From Phytopseudomonas punonensis (GTDB lineage: Bacteria; Pseudomonadota; Gammaproteobacteria; Pseudomonadales; Pseudomonadaceae), in the NCBI RefSeq assembly GCF_900142655.1, contig NZ_FRBQ01000011.1:62001-126000 (forward strand): 64,000 nucleotides of DNA, in the 5' to 3' direction. This document shows, piece by piece, positions 41,740-50,340 of this stretch. The position numbers and the translations under genes are program-made. Positions within the stretch are counted from its first letter, which is position 1; every line of letters begins with the position of its first letter. The notes below the pieces were generated by a model. That model ran no database searches. It had not been told where the DNA came from and saw only the letters and a program-made list of their open reading frames with translations.

Positions 41740-43218
41740 ATGCGATTTTCCGTTGTACCCGCTGTCCGGAGGCTGCGCATCCTCCGCCCTCTGGCCCTCG
41801 CCTGCCTCGTTCTGCCAACCACCCTGCCCGCTTATGCAGCCACCAATGCCACCCTTCCGGAAAGCGTGGCGAAAAGCCTGAAGGCCAACAAGATTGGCCA
41901 GCAGTCACTGTCGGTAGTCACCCTGCCACTCAGCGGGCCGGGCAATGGCACCATTTTCAACGCCGACGTGTCGGTGAATCCGGCATCGACCATGAAGCTG
42001 GTCACCACCTTCGCGGCACTGGAACTGCTCGGCCCGACCTATCAATGGAAAACCGAGTTCTACACTGATGGCCAGCTCAAGGACGGCGTGCTCAACGGCA
42101 ACCTGTACCTCAAGGGTGGCGGCGACCCCAAGCTGAACATGGAAAAGCTCTGGCTGATGCTGCGTGACCTGCGCGCCAATGGCGTGCGCCAGGTGACGGG
42201 TGATCTGGTGCTCGACCGCAGCCACTTCGTGCAACCGGATCTGCCCGCTTTCAATGACGACGGCGGCGATGCCAACAAGCCTTACCTGGTCACCCCCGAC
42301 TCGCTGCTGGTCAACCTCAAGGCGCTGCGTTTCATCGCCCGCGCCGAGAACGGCAAGGTCACTGTGGCCGCCGAGCCGCCGCTGGCTGGTTTGAAACTGG
42401 ACAACCAGGTAAAGGTACTCAAAGCCGGCAAATGCCCAGCCTGGCCCGATGTGCGCTACAACCCGGTCAAGGAGTTCGATGGTACTCGGGTAATCGTCAC
42501 CGGCCAGTTGACCGATGGCTGCAGCGCCCAGACCTACCTGTCGCTGCTCGATCACCCCGCCTATGCCGCTGGTGCGGTTCGGGCGATTTTCAGTGAGCTG
42601 GGCGGCACCATCCTCGGTAAGGATCGCCAGGCCGAAGTACCGAAGAGCGCGACTCTGCTGGCGCGCGCCTTCTCGCCGGACCTGGTGGAGATCATCCGCG
42701 ACATCAACAAATACAGTAACAACACCATGGCCCGGCAGCTGTTCCTCAGCATCGGCGCGCAGAACCGCAACGAAGCCGATGTCGACGATGCCCATGCCGC
42801 GCAACGGGTAATCCGCGCCTGGCTGGCACGCAAAGGCATCACCGCGCCGCAGCTGGTGATGGAAAACGGTTCTGGGTTGTCTCGTGCAGAGCGCCTGAGC
42901 GCGCGGGAAATGGGCAAAATTCTGGAAGCAGCCTGGAAGAGCCCGTACGCCGCCGAGTTCATCAGCTCGATGCCGATCGTCGCGCTGGACGGCACCATGC
43001 GCAAACGCTTGCGCAACACGCCAATGGCCGGCCAGGCACACATCAAGACCGGCACTCTCAACAATGTGCGTGCCATCGCTGGCTTCAGCCGCGACAGCAA
43101 CGGCAATACCTGGGCAGTGGTCGCCATCCTCAACGACCCGAAACCCTGGGGCGCCTCGGTGATCCTCGACCAGGTACTGCTCGACCTTTATAAGCAGCCG
43201 AAAAACACCGCCCGATAA
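41740..43218 (+). CDS. dacB: D-alanyl-D-alanine carboxypeptidase/endopeptidase (PBP4, DacB)
   Basis: A 492-residue class C penicillin-binding protein with a signal peptide (cleavage near AYA). The active-site triads are S83-T-M-K86 (PASTMK), S326-N-N (KYSNN) and K436-T-G (HIKTGT). It trims and cuts crosslinks of peptidoglycan in the periplasm and can influence AmpC induction. Its stop codon is followed after three bases by a CTAAG repeat and a MITE-like element. Confidence 0.93.
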   Translation: MRFSVVPAVRRLRILRPLALACLVLPTTLPAYAATNATLPESVAKSLKANKIGQQSLSVVTLPLSGPGNGTIFNADVSVNPASTMKLVTTFAALELLGPTYQWKTEFYTDGQLKDGVLNGNLYLKGGGDPKLNMEKLWLMLRDLRANGVRQVTGDLVLDRSHFVQPDLPAFNDDGGDANKPYLVTPDSLLVNLKALRFIARAENGKVTVAAEPPLAGLKLDNQVKVLKAGKCPAWPDVRYNPVKEFDGTRVIVTGQLTDGCSAQTYLSLLDHPAYAAGAVRAIFSELGGTILGKDRQAEVPKSATLLARAFSPDLVEIIRDINKYSNNTMARQLFLSIGAQNRNEADVDDAHAAQRVIRAWLARKGITAPQLVMENGSGLSRAERLSAREMGKILEAAWKSPYAAEFISSMPIVALDGTMRKRLRNTPMAGQAHIKTGTLNNVRAIAGFSRDSNGNTWAVVAILNDPKPWGASVILDQVLLDLYKQPKNTAR

Positions 43219-43226
43219 GCGCTAAG

Positions 43227-43364
43227 AACCTGTTCACGATCTAGCGAGCTAGAGCCATAAAAGGCAAAAACAGGCGAGGAAGCGGAGTTTACGAGCTGTA
43301 AATGAGCATTCCGAGCCTGTTTTTAACGCAGTAGGGCCGACGCGCAGCAGATCGTGAACAGATT
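43227..43364. mobile_element. MITE-like element, copy 1 (138 bp)
   Basis: Bounded by inverted repeats AACCTGTTCACGATCT and (complement of the right end) AATCTGTTCACGATCT, one mismatch in 16. A 5-bp direct repeat CTAAG flanks it (43222-43226 and 43365-43369), consistent with a target duplication. It has no coding capacity. The inner part can fold on itself and shares blocks such as GCGAGGAA, GTTTACGA and TAAATGAGCAT with copy 2. It starts eight bases after the dacB stop. Confidence 0.78.
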
Positions 43365-43369
43365 CTAAG

Positions 43370-43438
43370 GTAGCCCGCATCGAGCGCAGCGATACCCGGG
43401 AAGCCAGCCTGGGTATCGCTACGCTCAACCCAGGCTCG
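43370..43438. repeat. REP-like imperfect palindrome, copy 2
   Basis: A 69-base homologue of the element at 1407-1474, beginning GTAGCCCG and containing GAGCGCAGCGATACCCGGG then CTGGGTATCGCTACGCTC. Its right end is GGCTCG instead of GGCTAC. It abuts the MITE-like element and lies between the convergent dacB and rlmKL genes. Confidence 0.75.
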
Positions 43439-43450
43439 GCTGTAACAGAC

Positions 43451-45697
43451 TTACTTGGCCATCAACTTCCAGGCGCGGTGGATCTTGGCGTTGCGCGCGA
43501 AGTCTGGATCGAGGGTGTCTGCGGTGATTTCTTCGACTTGATAACGCGACGGCAGCTGCTCATCGAGCAGGAACTTGCGGAAGTTGTTTGAGAAGTACAG
43601 CACGCCGCCGGGCGCTAAGCGCGCCATGGCCATGTCCAGCAACTGGACGTGATCACGCTGCACATCGAACACACCTTCCATGCGCTTGGAGTTCGAAAAG
43701 GTCGGCGGATCGATGAAGATCAAGTCGTACTCGCCACGATCATCAGCCAGCCAGCTCATCACGTCGCCCTGCTCCAGACGGTTCTTGTCCGAGAAACCGT
43801 TGAGCGAGAGGTTGCGCCGCGCCCAGTCCAAGTAGGTTTTCGACAGATCGACGCTGGTGGTGCTGCGCGCGCCGCCTTTGGCTGCATGCACGCTGGCCGT
43901 GGCGGTGTAGCAGAACAGGTTAAGGAAGCGCTTGCCTGCGGCTTCCTTCTGTATGCGCAGGCGCAGCCGACGGTGGTCGAGGAACAGTCCGGTATCAAGG
44001 TAATCGGTCAGGTTGACCAGCAGCTTGATGCCGCCCTCCTTCACTTCCATGAACTGACCTTGCGCAGCCTGACGCTCGTACTGCTTGGTGCCGCTCTGGC
44101 GCTCGCGGCGCTTGATCACTACCTTGTTCTTGTCGATACCCAAGGCCTGTGGAATCGCTGCCAGTGCATCGAACAGGCGCGCCTGGGCCTTTTCCGGGTC
44201 AATCGACTTGGGCGCGGCGTATTCCTGCACATGTACCCAGTCGTGGTACAGGTCGACGGCCAGGGAGTACTCGGGCATGTCGGCATCGTAGAGGCGGTAG
44301 CAATCGACGCCTTCGCGGCGCGCCCACTTGCCAAGCTGCTTGAGATTTTTCTGCAGGCGATTGGCGAACATCTGCCCGCCCTCGCTGAGGCGTGCCTGCT
44401 CGACGGGCGCCGGTGCCGGCTTGATCGGATTGCCGTTTCGATTGAGCTTCGGCGCCTCGGCCTGCAGCTCGTTTTGCTCGCGTTCGCGCTCACGCTGCTC
44501 GGGTGTGCGGCGCTCGCCAGTGACGAACTGCTCGGGCTGTACTTTGATCAGCAGTAGTTTGCACGGCAATGCACCGTTCCAGAACGAATACTGCTTGTGG
44601 CTGCGAATGCCCATGCGCTTGCCCAAATCGGGCGCACCGGTGAACACCGCCGCCTCCCAGCCCATGCACGCCTGGCGCAGACGCTCACCAAGGTTCTGGT
44701 AGAGGTACAGCAGGCTCGCCTCGTCACCCAGGCGCTCGCCGTACGGCGGGTTGCTGATGACCAGGCCTTTCTGGTTCTGATCCGGGCGCGGCTCGAAGGT
44801 CGCCACTTCGCCCTGATAAACCTTGATCCAGTCGCTAAGGCCCGCGCGGTCAATGTTATTACGCGCAGGCTGAATCAGCCGCGGGTCGGCTTCGTAGCCG
44901 CGAATCCACAATGGCGGCTTGGCCATACCGGCCGCAGCACGCTCTTCAGCCTCGGTACGCAGGCGAGTCCAGGTAGCTGGCACATGGCCGAGCCAATTGC
45001 TGAAGCCCCACTGCTCGCGCGTCAGGTTCGGCGCGATGTCGGCAGCGATCATCGCCGCCTCGACCAGGAAGGTGCCCACACCGCACATCGGGTCAGCCAG
45101 CGCGCCGCCTTCGGCAGCAATGCGCGGCCAACCGGCACGAATCAGCACGGCTGCCGCCAGGTTTTCCTTCAACGGCGCGGCGCCCTGCTGCAGGCGATAA
45201 CCGCGTTGGTGCAGGCTATGGCCGGAGAGATCCAGCGAAAGGATTGCTTCGCCGCGATCCAGGCGCAGGTGCACGCGCAAATCCGGATTGAGCTTGTCCA
45301 CCGACGGGCGAGTGCCATCGGCCTGGCGCAGTTTGTCGACGATAGCGTCCTTGACCTTTAAAGCACCGAAATGGGTGTTGTCGATGCCCGAACCATTGCC
45401 ACTGAACTCCACTGCCAGGCTGCCACTGGGCTCCAGGTGCTCGAACCAGTCGACATTGAGCACACCTTCATAAAGGGTCTCCGCATCGCGCACCGGAAAA
45501 CGCGCCAGCACCAGCAGCACGCGGTTCGCCAGGCGTGACCACAAGCACAGGCGATACGCCGTTTCCATGCTGGCCAGGCCGCGAATTGCGGAGGTGTGCT
45601 CGCGGGCATCGCCCAGGCCCAGTGCCTTGGCTTCCTCAAGCAACAGGCCTTCGAGCCCCTTGGGGCACGTGAGGAAGAGTTCGTTATCGTCCGACAT
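43451..45697 (-). CDS. rlmL: fused 23S rRNA methyltransferase RlmKL
   Basis: A 748-residue bifunctional protein. The N-terminal half has a THUMP domain and the m2G2445 methyltransferase with SNPPYGERLG (about 312-321). The C-terminal half is the m7G2069 methyltransferase with FCYTATASVHAAKGGA and IDPPTFSNSKRM. A Gln/Glu-rich linker (about 395-425) lies between. The start at 45697 gives the family N-terminus MSDDNELFLTCPKGLE; the longer frame adds 19 unrelated residues. Confidence 0.94.
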   Translation of the reverse strand: MSDDNELFLTCPKGLEGLLLEEAKALGLGDAREHTSAIRGLASMETAYRLCLWSRLANRVLLVLARFPVRDAETLYEGVLNVDWFEHLEPSGSLAVEFSGNGSGIDNTHFGALKVKDAIVDKLRQADGTRPSVDKLNPDLRVHLRLDRGEAILSLDLSGHSLHQRGYRLQQGAAPLKENLAAAVLIRAGWPRIAAEGGALADPMCGVGTFLVEAAMIAADIAPNLTREQWGFSNWLGHVPATWTRLRTEAEERAAAGMAKPPLWIRGYEADPRLIQPARNNIDRAGLSDWIKVYQGEVATFEPRPDQNQKGLVISNPPYGERLGDEASLLYLYQNLGERLRQACMGWEAAVFTGAPDLGKRMGIRSHKQYSFWNGALPCKLLLIKVQPEQFVTGERRTPEQREREREQNELQAEAPKLNRNGNPIKPAPAPVEQARLSEGGQMFANRLQKNLKQLGKWARREGVDCYRLYDADMPEYSLAVDLYHDWVHVQEYAAPKSIDPEKAQARLFDALAAIPQALGIDKNKVVIKRRERQSGTKQYERQAAQGQFMEVKEGGIKLLVNLTDYLDTGLFLDHRRLRLRIQKEAAGKRFLNLFCYTATASVHAAKGGARSTTSVDLSKTYLDWARRNLSLNGFSDKNRLEQGDVMSWLADDRGEYDLIFIDPPTFSNSKRMEGVFDVQRDHVQLLDMAMARLAPGGVLYFSNNFRKFLLDEQLPSRYQVEEITADTLDPDFARNAKIHRAWKLMAK

Positions 45698-46119
45698 CAG
45701 AAATCCAGTGCCCGAAGGCGGTAATGGGTTTGGCCCAGTGGTGGGCGCAACCAAAAATAAGTGACAAGAAGTCGCAATGCGACCCTTCGTCTGAATAAAT
45801 TACAGCTGCAATCGATAGCCATTCACGATGGCAAAACACCAGCAGCGTTCACGTAACCCGCCAACAGAGCGGGCTTCAGCCAGATCAGCGACTATCGCCA
45901 ATCGAGCTTATGGCTTCACCCTCAAAAGCGTTACGTCCTTATGACAAATTGATCATTCACAGTGGGTCGTGCATTCGATAGAAATCTACCCAGGCCGTCG
46001 TTGCAACGATGACGGCACAGGAGGCTCGCGACGCCGGCAGCGGACTCCATGGCAGACCTTCTGCCTGACCTTCTAGAGGTCTACGGGACATAACAGTCAA
46101 CAAGTGAGGGCAACACCCT
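45698..46119. other. 422-base intergenic region between divergent rlmKL and rmf
   Basis: No gene is visible. The left part serves rlmKL (minus strand). The right part forms the rmf promoter and leader, including a tandem pair of hairpins at 46051-46081. The ribosome site before rmf appears as GAGGGC about eight bases ahead of the ATG. Confidence 0.55.
46051..46081 (+). promoter_or_regulatory. tandem hairpins in the rmf leader
   Basis: GGCAGA-CCT-TCTGCC (46051-46065) is followed after one base by GACCT-TCTAG-AGGTC (46067-46081). Both lie 40-70 bases before the rmf start. Such leaders may affect mRNA stability in stationary phase; this is inference. Confidence 0.55.
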
Positions 46120-46335
46120 ATGAGAAGACTTAAGCGTGATCCGTTAGAAAAAGCATTTTTGCGCGGCTATCAGTACGGTATCAGTGGTAAATCCCGCGAG
46201 CTGTGTCCTTTTACTCTTCCGTCCGTGCGTCAAGCCTGGCTCAATGGCTGGCGTGAAGGCCGCGGTGACAACTGGGACGGTTTGACCGGCACTGCCGGTA
46301 TTCATCGACTCAACGAACTTCGAGCTGTCGGCTAA
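46120..46335 (+). CDS. rmf: ribosome modulation factor
   Basis: A 71-residue basic protein with the full family pattern: MRRLKRDPLEKAFLRGYQYG, CPFTLPSVRQAWLNGWREG. RMF converts 70S ribosomes to inactive 100S dimers in stationary phase. It is transcribed alone and ends before a strong terminator, with pyrD convergent just beyond. Confidence 0.95.
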   Translation: MRRLKRDPLEKAFLRGYQYGISGKSRELCPFTLPSVRQAWLNGWREGRGDNWDGLTGTAGIHRLNELRAVG

Positions 46336-46395
46336 AGCCAAGGACCTACCGACTTCACCAAGCACGCTCCATCCGAGCGGCGGGCGTGAGCCCAG

Positions 46396-46420
46396 GGGCT
46401 CCCTAAGGGAGCCCTTTTTA
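46396..46420 (+). terminator. Rho-independent terminator of rmf
   Basis: Perfect 8-bp stem GGGCTCCC/GGGAGCCC with a TAA loop, followed by TTTTTA. It lies just before the pyrD stop on the opposite strand. Confidence 0.93.
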
Positions 46421-46431
46421 TTGCCCGTGAT

Positions 46432-47454
46432 TCAGCGCCGCGCCGCGGCGATTGCGTCCACCGCCTCGCGAATCAATGCCGGCCCTTTATAGATGAAGCC
46501 CGAATAGATCTGCACCAGGCTCGCACCAGCTGCGATCTTCTGCGCGGCATGCCGCCCTTCGGTAATGCCGCCCGCCGCAATGATCGGCAGGCGCCCGCGC
46601 AACTCACCTGCCAGCACACTGACCGTGTGCGTGCTCTTGTCGCGAACCGGAGCACCGGAAAGCCCACCGGCCTCATTGGCAAATGCCAGGTTCTCGACGC
46701 CTTCACGGCTCAATGTGGTGTTGGTGGCGATGACTGCATCCATGCCGCTTTCCAGCAGCGCCGCCGCCACTTGCACCGTTTCTTCATCGGTCATGTCCGG
46801 CGCGATCTTGATCGCCAGCGGCACGCGTCGGCCATGGCTCAACGCCAGCTCGTTCTGACGTTTATGCAAGGCATCGAGCAGCTGCTTGAGCGAATCGCCA
46901 AACTGCAGGCTGCGCAGCCCCGGTGTATTCGGCGAGCTGACATTGACCGTAATGTAGCTGGCGTGGGCGTAGACCCTGTCCAGGCAGATCAGGTAATCGT
47001 CCACCGCCCGCTCGACTGGCGTATCGAAGTTCTTGCCGATGTTGATACCCAGCACGCCACTAAACTTGGCAGCCTGCACGCGGGCCAGCATGTGATCGAC
47101 GCCATGGTTGTTGAACCCCATGCGATTGATGATCGCCTCGGCCTCAGGCAGGCGAAACAGACGCGGCTTGGGGTTGCCCGGCTGCGGACGCGGCGTGACC
47201 GTACCGATCTCGACGAACCCGAAACCCAGCCCGGCAAACCCGTCGATGGCATCGCCGTTCTTGTCCAGCCCGGCAGCCAGGCCAACTGGATTGGGGAACT
47301 GCAGCCCCATCACCGTCACCGGCAGGCTACTCGGCGCCTTGGTCAGGCGCCCGGTCAGGCCCAAACGACCAGCCGCACCGATCAGGTCGATGGACAGCTC
47401 GTGGGAAGTTTCCGGGGACAGTTTGAACAGCAGCTCGCGGGCCAGGTTGTACAT
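46432..47454 (-). CDS. pyrD: dihydroorotate dehydrogenase (quinone), class 2
   Basis: A 340-residue FMN enzyme of pyrimidine synthesis that passes electrons to quinone. The N-terminal MYNLARELLFKLSPETSHE is the class 2 membrane-associating helix pair. FMN and substrate motifs are PNPVGLAAGLDKNG (about 54-67), INRMGFNNHG (about 109-118), VNVSSPNTPGLR (about 172-183) with the catalytic Ser in this loop, and AAGGI near the end. Start is ATG at 47454. Confidence 0.95.
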   Translation of the reverse strand: MYNLARELLFKLSPETSHELSIDLIGAAGRLGLTGRLTKAPSSLPVTVMGLQFPNPVGLAAGLDKNGDAIDGFAGLGFGFVEIGTVTPRPQPGNPKPRLFRLPEAEAIINRMGFNNHGVDHMLARVQAAKFSGVLGINIGKNFDTPVERAVDDYLICLDRVYAHASYITVNVSSPNTPGLRSLQFGDSLKQLLDALHKRQNELALSHGRRVPLAIKIAPDMTDEETVQVAAALLESGMDAVIATNTTLSREGVENLAFANEAGGLSGAPVRDKSTHTVSVLAGELRGRLPIIAAGGITEGRHAAQKIAAGASLVQIYSGFIYKGPALIREAVDAIAAARR

Positions 47455-47532
47455 GGGCAGGCTTAGCTCGGCAGTGGCGAAATCGAAAGGCGCGAATTAT
47501 AGCCGGCCAAGTGTCCGCGTAGCGAGGGTTAG

Positions 47533-47786
47533 AGCCTGTTCACGATCTCGCGAGCTAGAGCGATACAAGGGCAGGCGCCCCCGACTAGGCGCCCCCGCAA
47601 AAACACGCGAGGAACGGACTGGGCTCGCATGCGAGTTTACGACTGGTAAATGAGCATGACTCGCTTTGCTCGCTCCTCCGGAGCCGCACCAAGGTGCGTT
47701 AGCCGCAAGCGGCTTTCCGACTAGGCTAGCAATCTAGTTTGTTTTCAACGTAGGAGCGCCGGCGCGAAGCAGGTCGTGAACAGGTT
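47533..47786. mobile_element. MITE-like element, copy 2 (254 bp)
   Basis: Ends are AGCCTGTTCACGATCT and the complement of the right end AACCTGTTCACGACCT. The flanks are GTTAG (47528-47532) and CTTAG (47787-47791), a four-of-five direct repeat. It shares the terminal and core blocks with copy 1 but is about 116 bases longer. The extra sequence includes the direct repeat GGCGCCCCCG (twice, separated by ACTA) and further GC-rich hairpins. No ORF of note. It lies between pyrD and the DUF2835 gene, and its right flank supplies that gene's stop codon. Confidence 0.75.
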
Positions 47787-47787
47787 C

Positions 47788-48009
47788 TTAGGGCAAGCGG
47801 CGCAGGCTGAGCAGTTCACCGGCATCGTTGAATTGCAGCTCGAATGAACCATAGATACCGGCGTGGGTCAGAAACGTCCGGAAATGATGGGCAGGAATAC
47901 TGACCCGACGACCGTCGCGGCTGACCGCCTGAATGCGGTTGGCACGCCCTTGATAGACCGCCTGCAGACGGTCTGCAGGTAACGCGATATCCAGAACCAG
48001 GCTGGCCAT
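47788..48009 (-). CDS. DUF2835 family protein
   Basis: A 73-residue protein starting MASLVLDIALPADRLQAVYQ with GGAG five bases upstream. It contains GRRVSIPAHHFRTFLTHAGIYG (about 34-55) and matches the DUF2835 size and pattern. The TAA stop at 47788-47790 is inside the CTTAG flank of the MITE-like element, so the insertion may have set or kept the reading-frame end. Longer frames upstream are not supported. Function unknown; compact alpha/beta fold expected. Confidence 0.82.
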   Translation of the reverse strand: MASLVLDIALPADRLQAVYQGRANRIQAVSRDGRRVSIPAHHFRTFLTHAGIYGSFELQFNDAGELLSLRRLP

Positions 48010-48175
48010 GGAGGCTCCTTGCAAATGAATGAACGGATTCTGACACAGTACCGAACGGCCGGAGCCCAGCAGCCGGGCATTTCTGCCACACAGAGGACAT
48101 TCTGTACTGAGGGTCGTGCAAGTCATTGCCGGCTCTGCCACACTGCGCCAGGCACCCAGACGTACGCGAGCTGCC

Positions 48176-49039
48176 ATGAGCCTGCCTGAACAGCCCAGCC
48201 CCCTAACCTCACGCCTGGCCGCATTGGCCCAGCGAGTGGGTTTGCTTGGCCGTGGCTGCAAGCCGATCTTCGAGCGTGCCAGCCAGCTGCAGCTGCCGTT
48301 CTCCGCTATCCCGCCCTTTGGCGACACGATCTGTTGGCTCGGCGGCCCGCCGCTGCAGCGCCTCAAGGATCTGCCGCGTAGCGCATTGTCAGGCCCGGTG
48401 CAGGAAGACAAGGCCGACGCCCATGCGGCGCTGATCAATCTAATCGAGGTCGAGCACCGTTATCTGGAGCAGCTCGATCTGCGTCTCGTAGACAGCCTGG
48501 TGCACTGCGATGGCAGCTACGGCAGCCTGGAGGATTACGCCGCCAGTGACGCATGCAGGCATATCCGTATCATCAGCTATCGCGACTTCCTCAAGAACCT
48601 GAGCAAGGCGCTGCCCGAATACCCTCATCAAAGCCTCGAACTGTTTCATGCCCAGTGGCGTGGCGAACGGCTGTTCTGGGCAGGCGATTCGAATCCCGAA
48701 GCCTTTGCCAGCGCAGTGGCTTATGCGCGGCTGCGCGGCCTGGAAATTACTCTGCCAGCCCATGTCACTTACTACCGCATCAGCCCTCAAGGCCTGCTTG
48801 ATCTGGAGCAGGGCTACCATGCCCTGGCCATGCCCTGCGCAGCCTGGAGCGATGCCGGCTTTATGCAGCTGCTGATGGAGCACGAGGTGCCCTATGCGCG
48901 CCTGAGCTTGCTGCGTACGCCCGGCTCTCCCGAGTTTCTGCTGCTGCCCAAACAGTCGCCGCAAGCCTGTGCGCTGGGCGAAGGTCTGCTGCAGGCAGGC
49001 GCCCCAGACATGCTGCGCTATGTGCGCGAGTTAAGCTGA
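48176..49039 (+). CDS. hypothetical protein (possibly DUF6685)
   Basis: A 287-residue soluble protein. It opens MSLPEQPSPLTSRLAALAQR, then CWLGGPPLQRLKDLP and AFASAVAYARLRGLEI. It has no signal peptide or membrane segment and no active-site motif I know. I recall a similar DUF6685 entry but am not certain. The ATG at 48176 is preferred; a longer start at 48116 has poor support. It is divergent from the DUF2835 gene and upstream of the alpha/beta hydrolase. Confidence 0.6.
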   Translation: MSLPEQPSPLTSRLAALAQRVGLLGRGCKPIFERASQLQLPFSAIPPFGDTICWLGGPPLQRLKDLPRSALSGPVQEDKADAHAALINLIEVEHRYLEQLDLRLVDSLVHCDGSYGSLEDYAASDACRHIRIISYRDFLKNLSKALPEYPHQSLELFHAQWRGERLFWAGDSNPEAFASAVAYARLRGLEITLPAHVTYYRISPQGLLDLEQGYHALAMPCAAWSDAGFMQLLMEHEVPYARLSLLRTPGSPEFLLLPKQSPQACALGEGLLQAGAPDMLRYVRELS

Positions 49040-49124
49040 CCGACAGCTTTTGTAACCACTTCGCTGGGACACGCACGGCGACCTGGGGTCAGTCTTTGCT
49101 CCCCTCTTTATCTGGAGCATCGCC

Positions 49125-50144
49125 GTGCGCATTGCCCTCGCTTCTTTGCTGATCGCAGGCAGCCTGCCTGCCCTTGCCGCCGAAACACCACGCTATGGCG
49201 CCGAGTTGCAGGGGTTCGATTACCCCCATGAAGTCAAACGCTTCAACCTAGAATCGCAAGGTGTTTCGTTGCAGATGGCCTACATGGACATGCAGCCCAA
49301 GAACGCCAATGGCCGCACGGTACTGCTGATGCACGGCAAGAACTTCTGCGCCGCAACCTGGGAAGGCAGCATCAAGGCGCTAAGCGACGCCGGTTACCGC
49401 GTGATAGCGGCGGATCAGATTGGTTTCTGTAAGTCCAGCAAGCCGACGCGTTACCAATACAGCTTTCAGCAACTGGCTAGTAACACCCACGCATTGCTCA
49501 AACAGATCGGCGTCGACAAGGTGACCATCATGGGTCACTCCATGGGCGGCATGTTGGCCACCCGCTACGCCCTGCTCTACCCCGATCAGGTCGAGCAACT
49601 GGTGATGGTCAACCCGATCGGCCTGGAAGATTGGAAGACTCTTGGCGTGCCTTACCTGAGCGTCGACCAGTGGTACCAGCGCGAGCTGAAAACCACCGCC
49701 GAGGCCAGCCGCAACTACCAGAAGAACACCTACTACGCTGGCCAGTGGCGCCCCGAGTTCGATCGCTGGGTCGACATGCAGGCGGGCATGTTCAATGGTG
49801 ACGGCAAAAAGATCGTCGCCTGGAACTCGGCGCTGACCTACGACATGGTCTATACCCAGCCGGTGGTCTACGAATTCTCCCAACTGAAAATGCCTACCCT
49901 GCTGCTAATCGGCGAGCAGGACAACACCGCCATCGGCAAGGACGCGGCGCCCGAGGCGATGCGCAGCAAGCTGGGAGACTACAAGGCGCTGGGCCCGACC
50001 ACTGCAGAGCGTATTCCCGATGCGACGCTGGTGACCTTCCCTGATCTTGGCCACTCGCCGCAGATTCAGGAACCCGAGCGCTTCCATAAGGCGTTGCTCG
50101 ATGGCCTGGCCACCGCCAAGCCCCAGGCTTCAACCGGCAACTGA
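49125..50144 (+). CDS. exported alpha/beta hydrolase
   Basis: A 339-residue alpha/beta hydrolase with a signal peptide (about 1-18). The nucleophile elbow is GHSMGG (about 138-143), the acid is in GEQDNTA (about 264-268) and the His in DLGHSPQ (about 310-316). An oxyanion HGKNF segment is near residue 70. Substrate unknown; ester or lactone hydrolysis in the periplasm is likely. The start is GTG with GGAG eight bases upstream. Confidence 0.87.
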   Translation: MRIALASLLIAGSLPALAAETPRYGAELQGFDYPHEVKRFNLESQGVSLQMAYMDMQPKNANGRTVLLMHGKNFCAATWEGSIKALSDAGYRVIAADQIGFCKSSKPTRYQYSFQQLASNTHALLKQIGVDKVTIMGHSMGGMLATRYALLYPDQVEQLVMVNPIGLEDWKTLGVPYLSVDQWYQRELKTTAEASRNYQKNTYYAGQWRPEFDRWVDMQAGMFNGDGKKIVAWNSALTYDMVYTQPVVYEFSQLKMPTLLLIGEQDNTAIGKDAAPEAMRSKLGDYKALGPTTAERIPDATLVTFPDLGHSPQIQEPERFHKALLDGLATAKPQASTGN

Positions 50145-50340
50145 GTTCCGCGGCCCGTGCTGGAGATACAAGACCGCTTGCATCTCCAGCCGGCAGAAGT
50201 ATGTGCATACGCAGCCGAACGCAACGCAGACTAATGACCGGCGGTCTTCACGCAATTTTTATTGTTTTTTGACGCCGGTATAACGCAGCTCCCAGCACAG
50301 TAGCCTCATGTCCGAACTCCTCGGACCGAGCGAGGCCGCT

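Noticed and set aside
43219..43369. tRNA or attachment site at the inverted repeats
   Set aside because: No cloverleaf, no CCA end and no integrase nearby; the flanking 5-bp repeats fit a MITE better.
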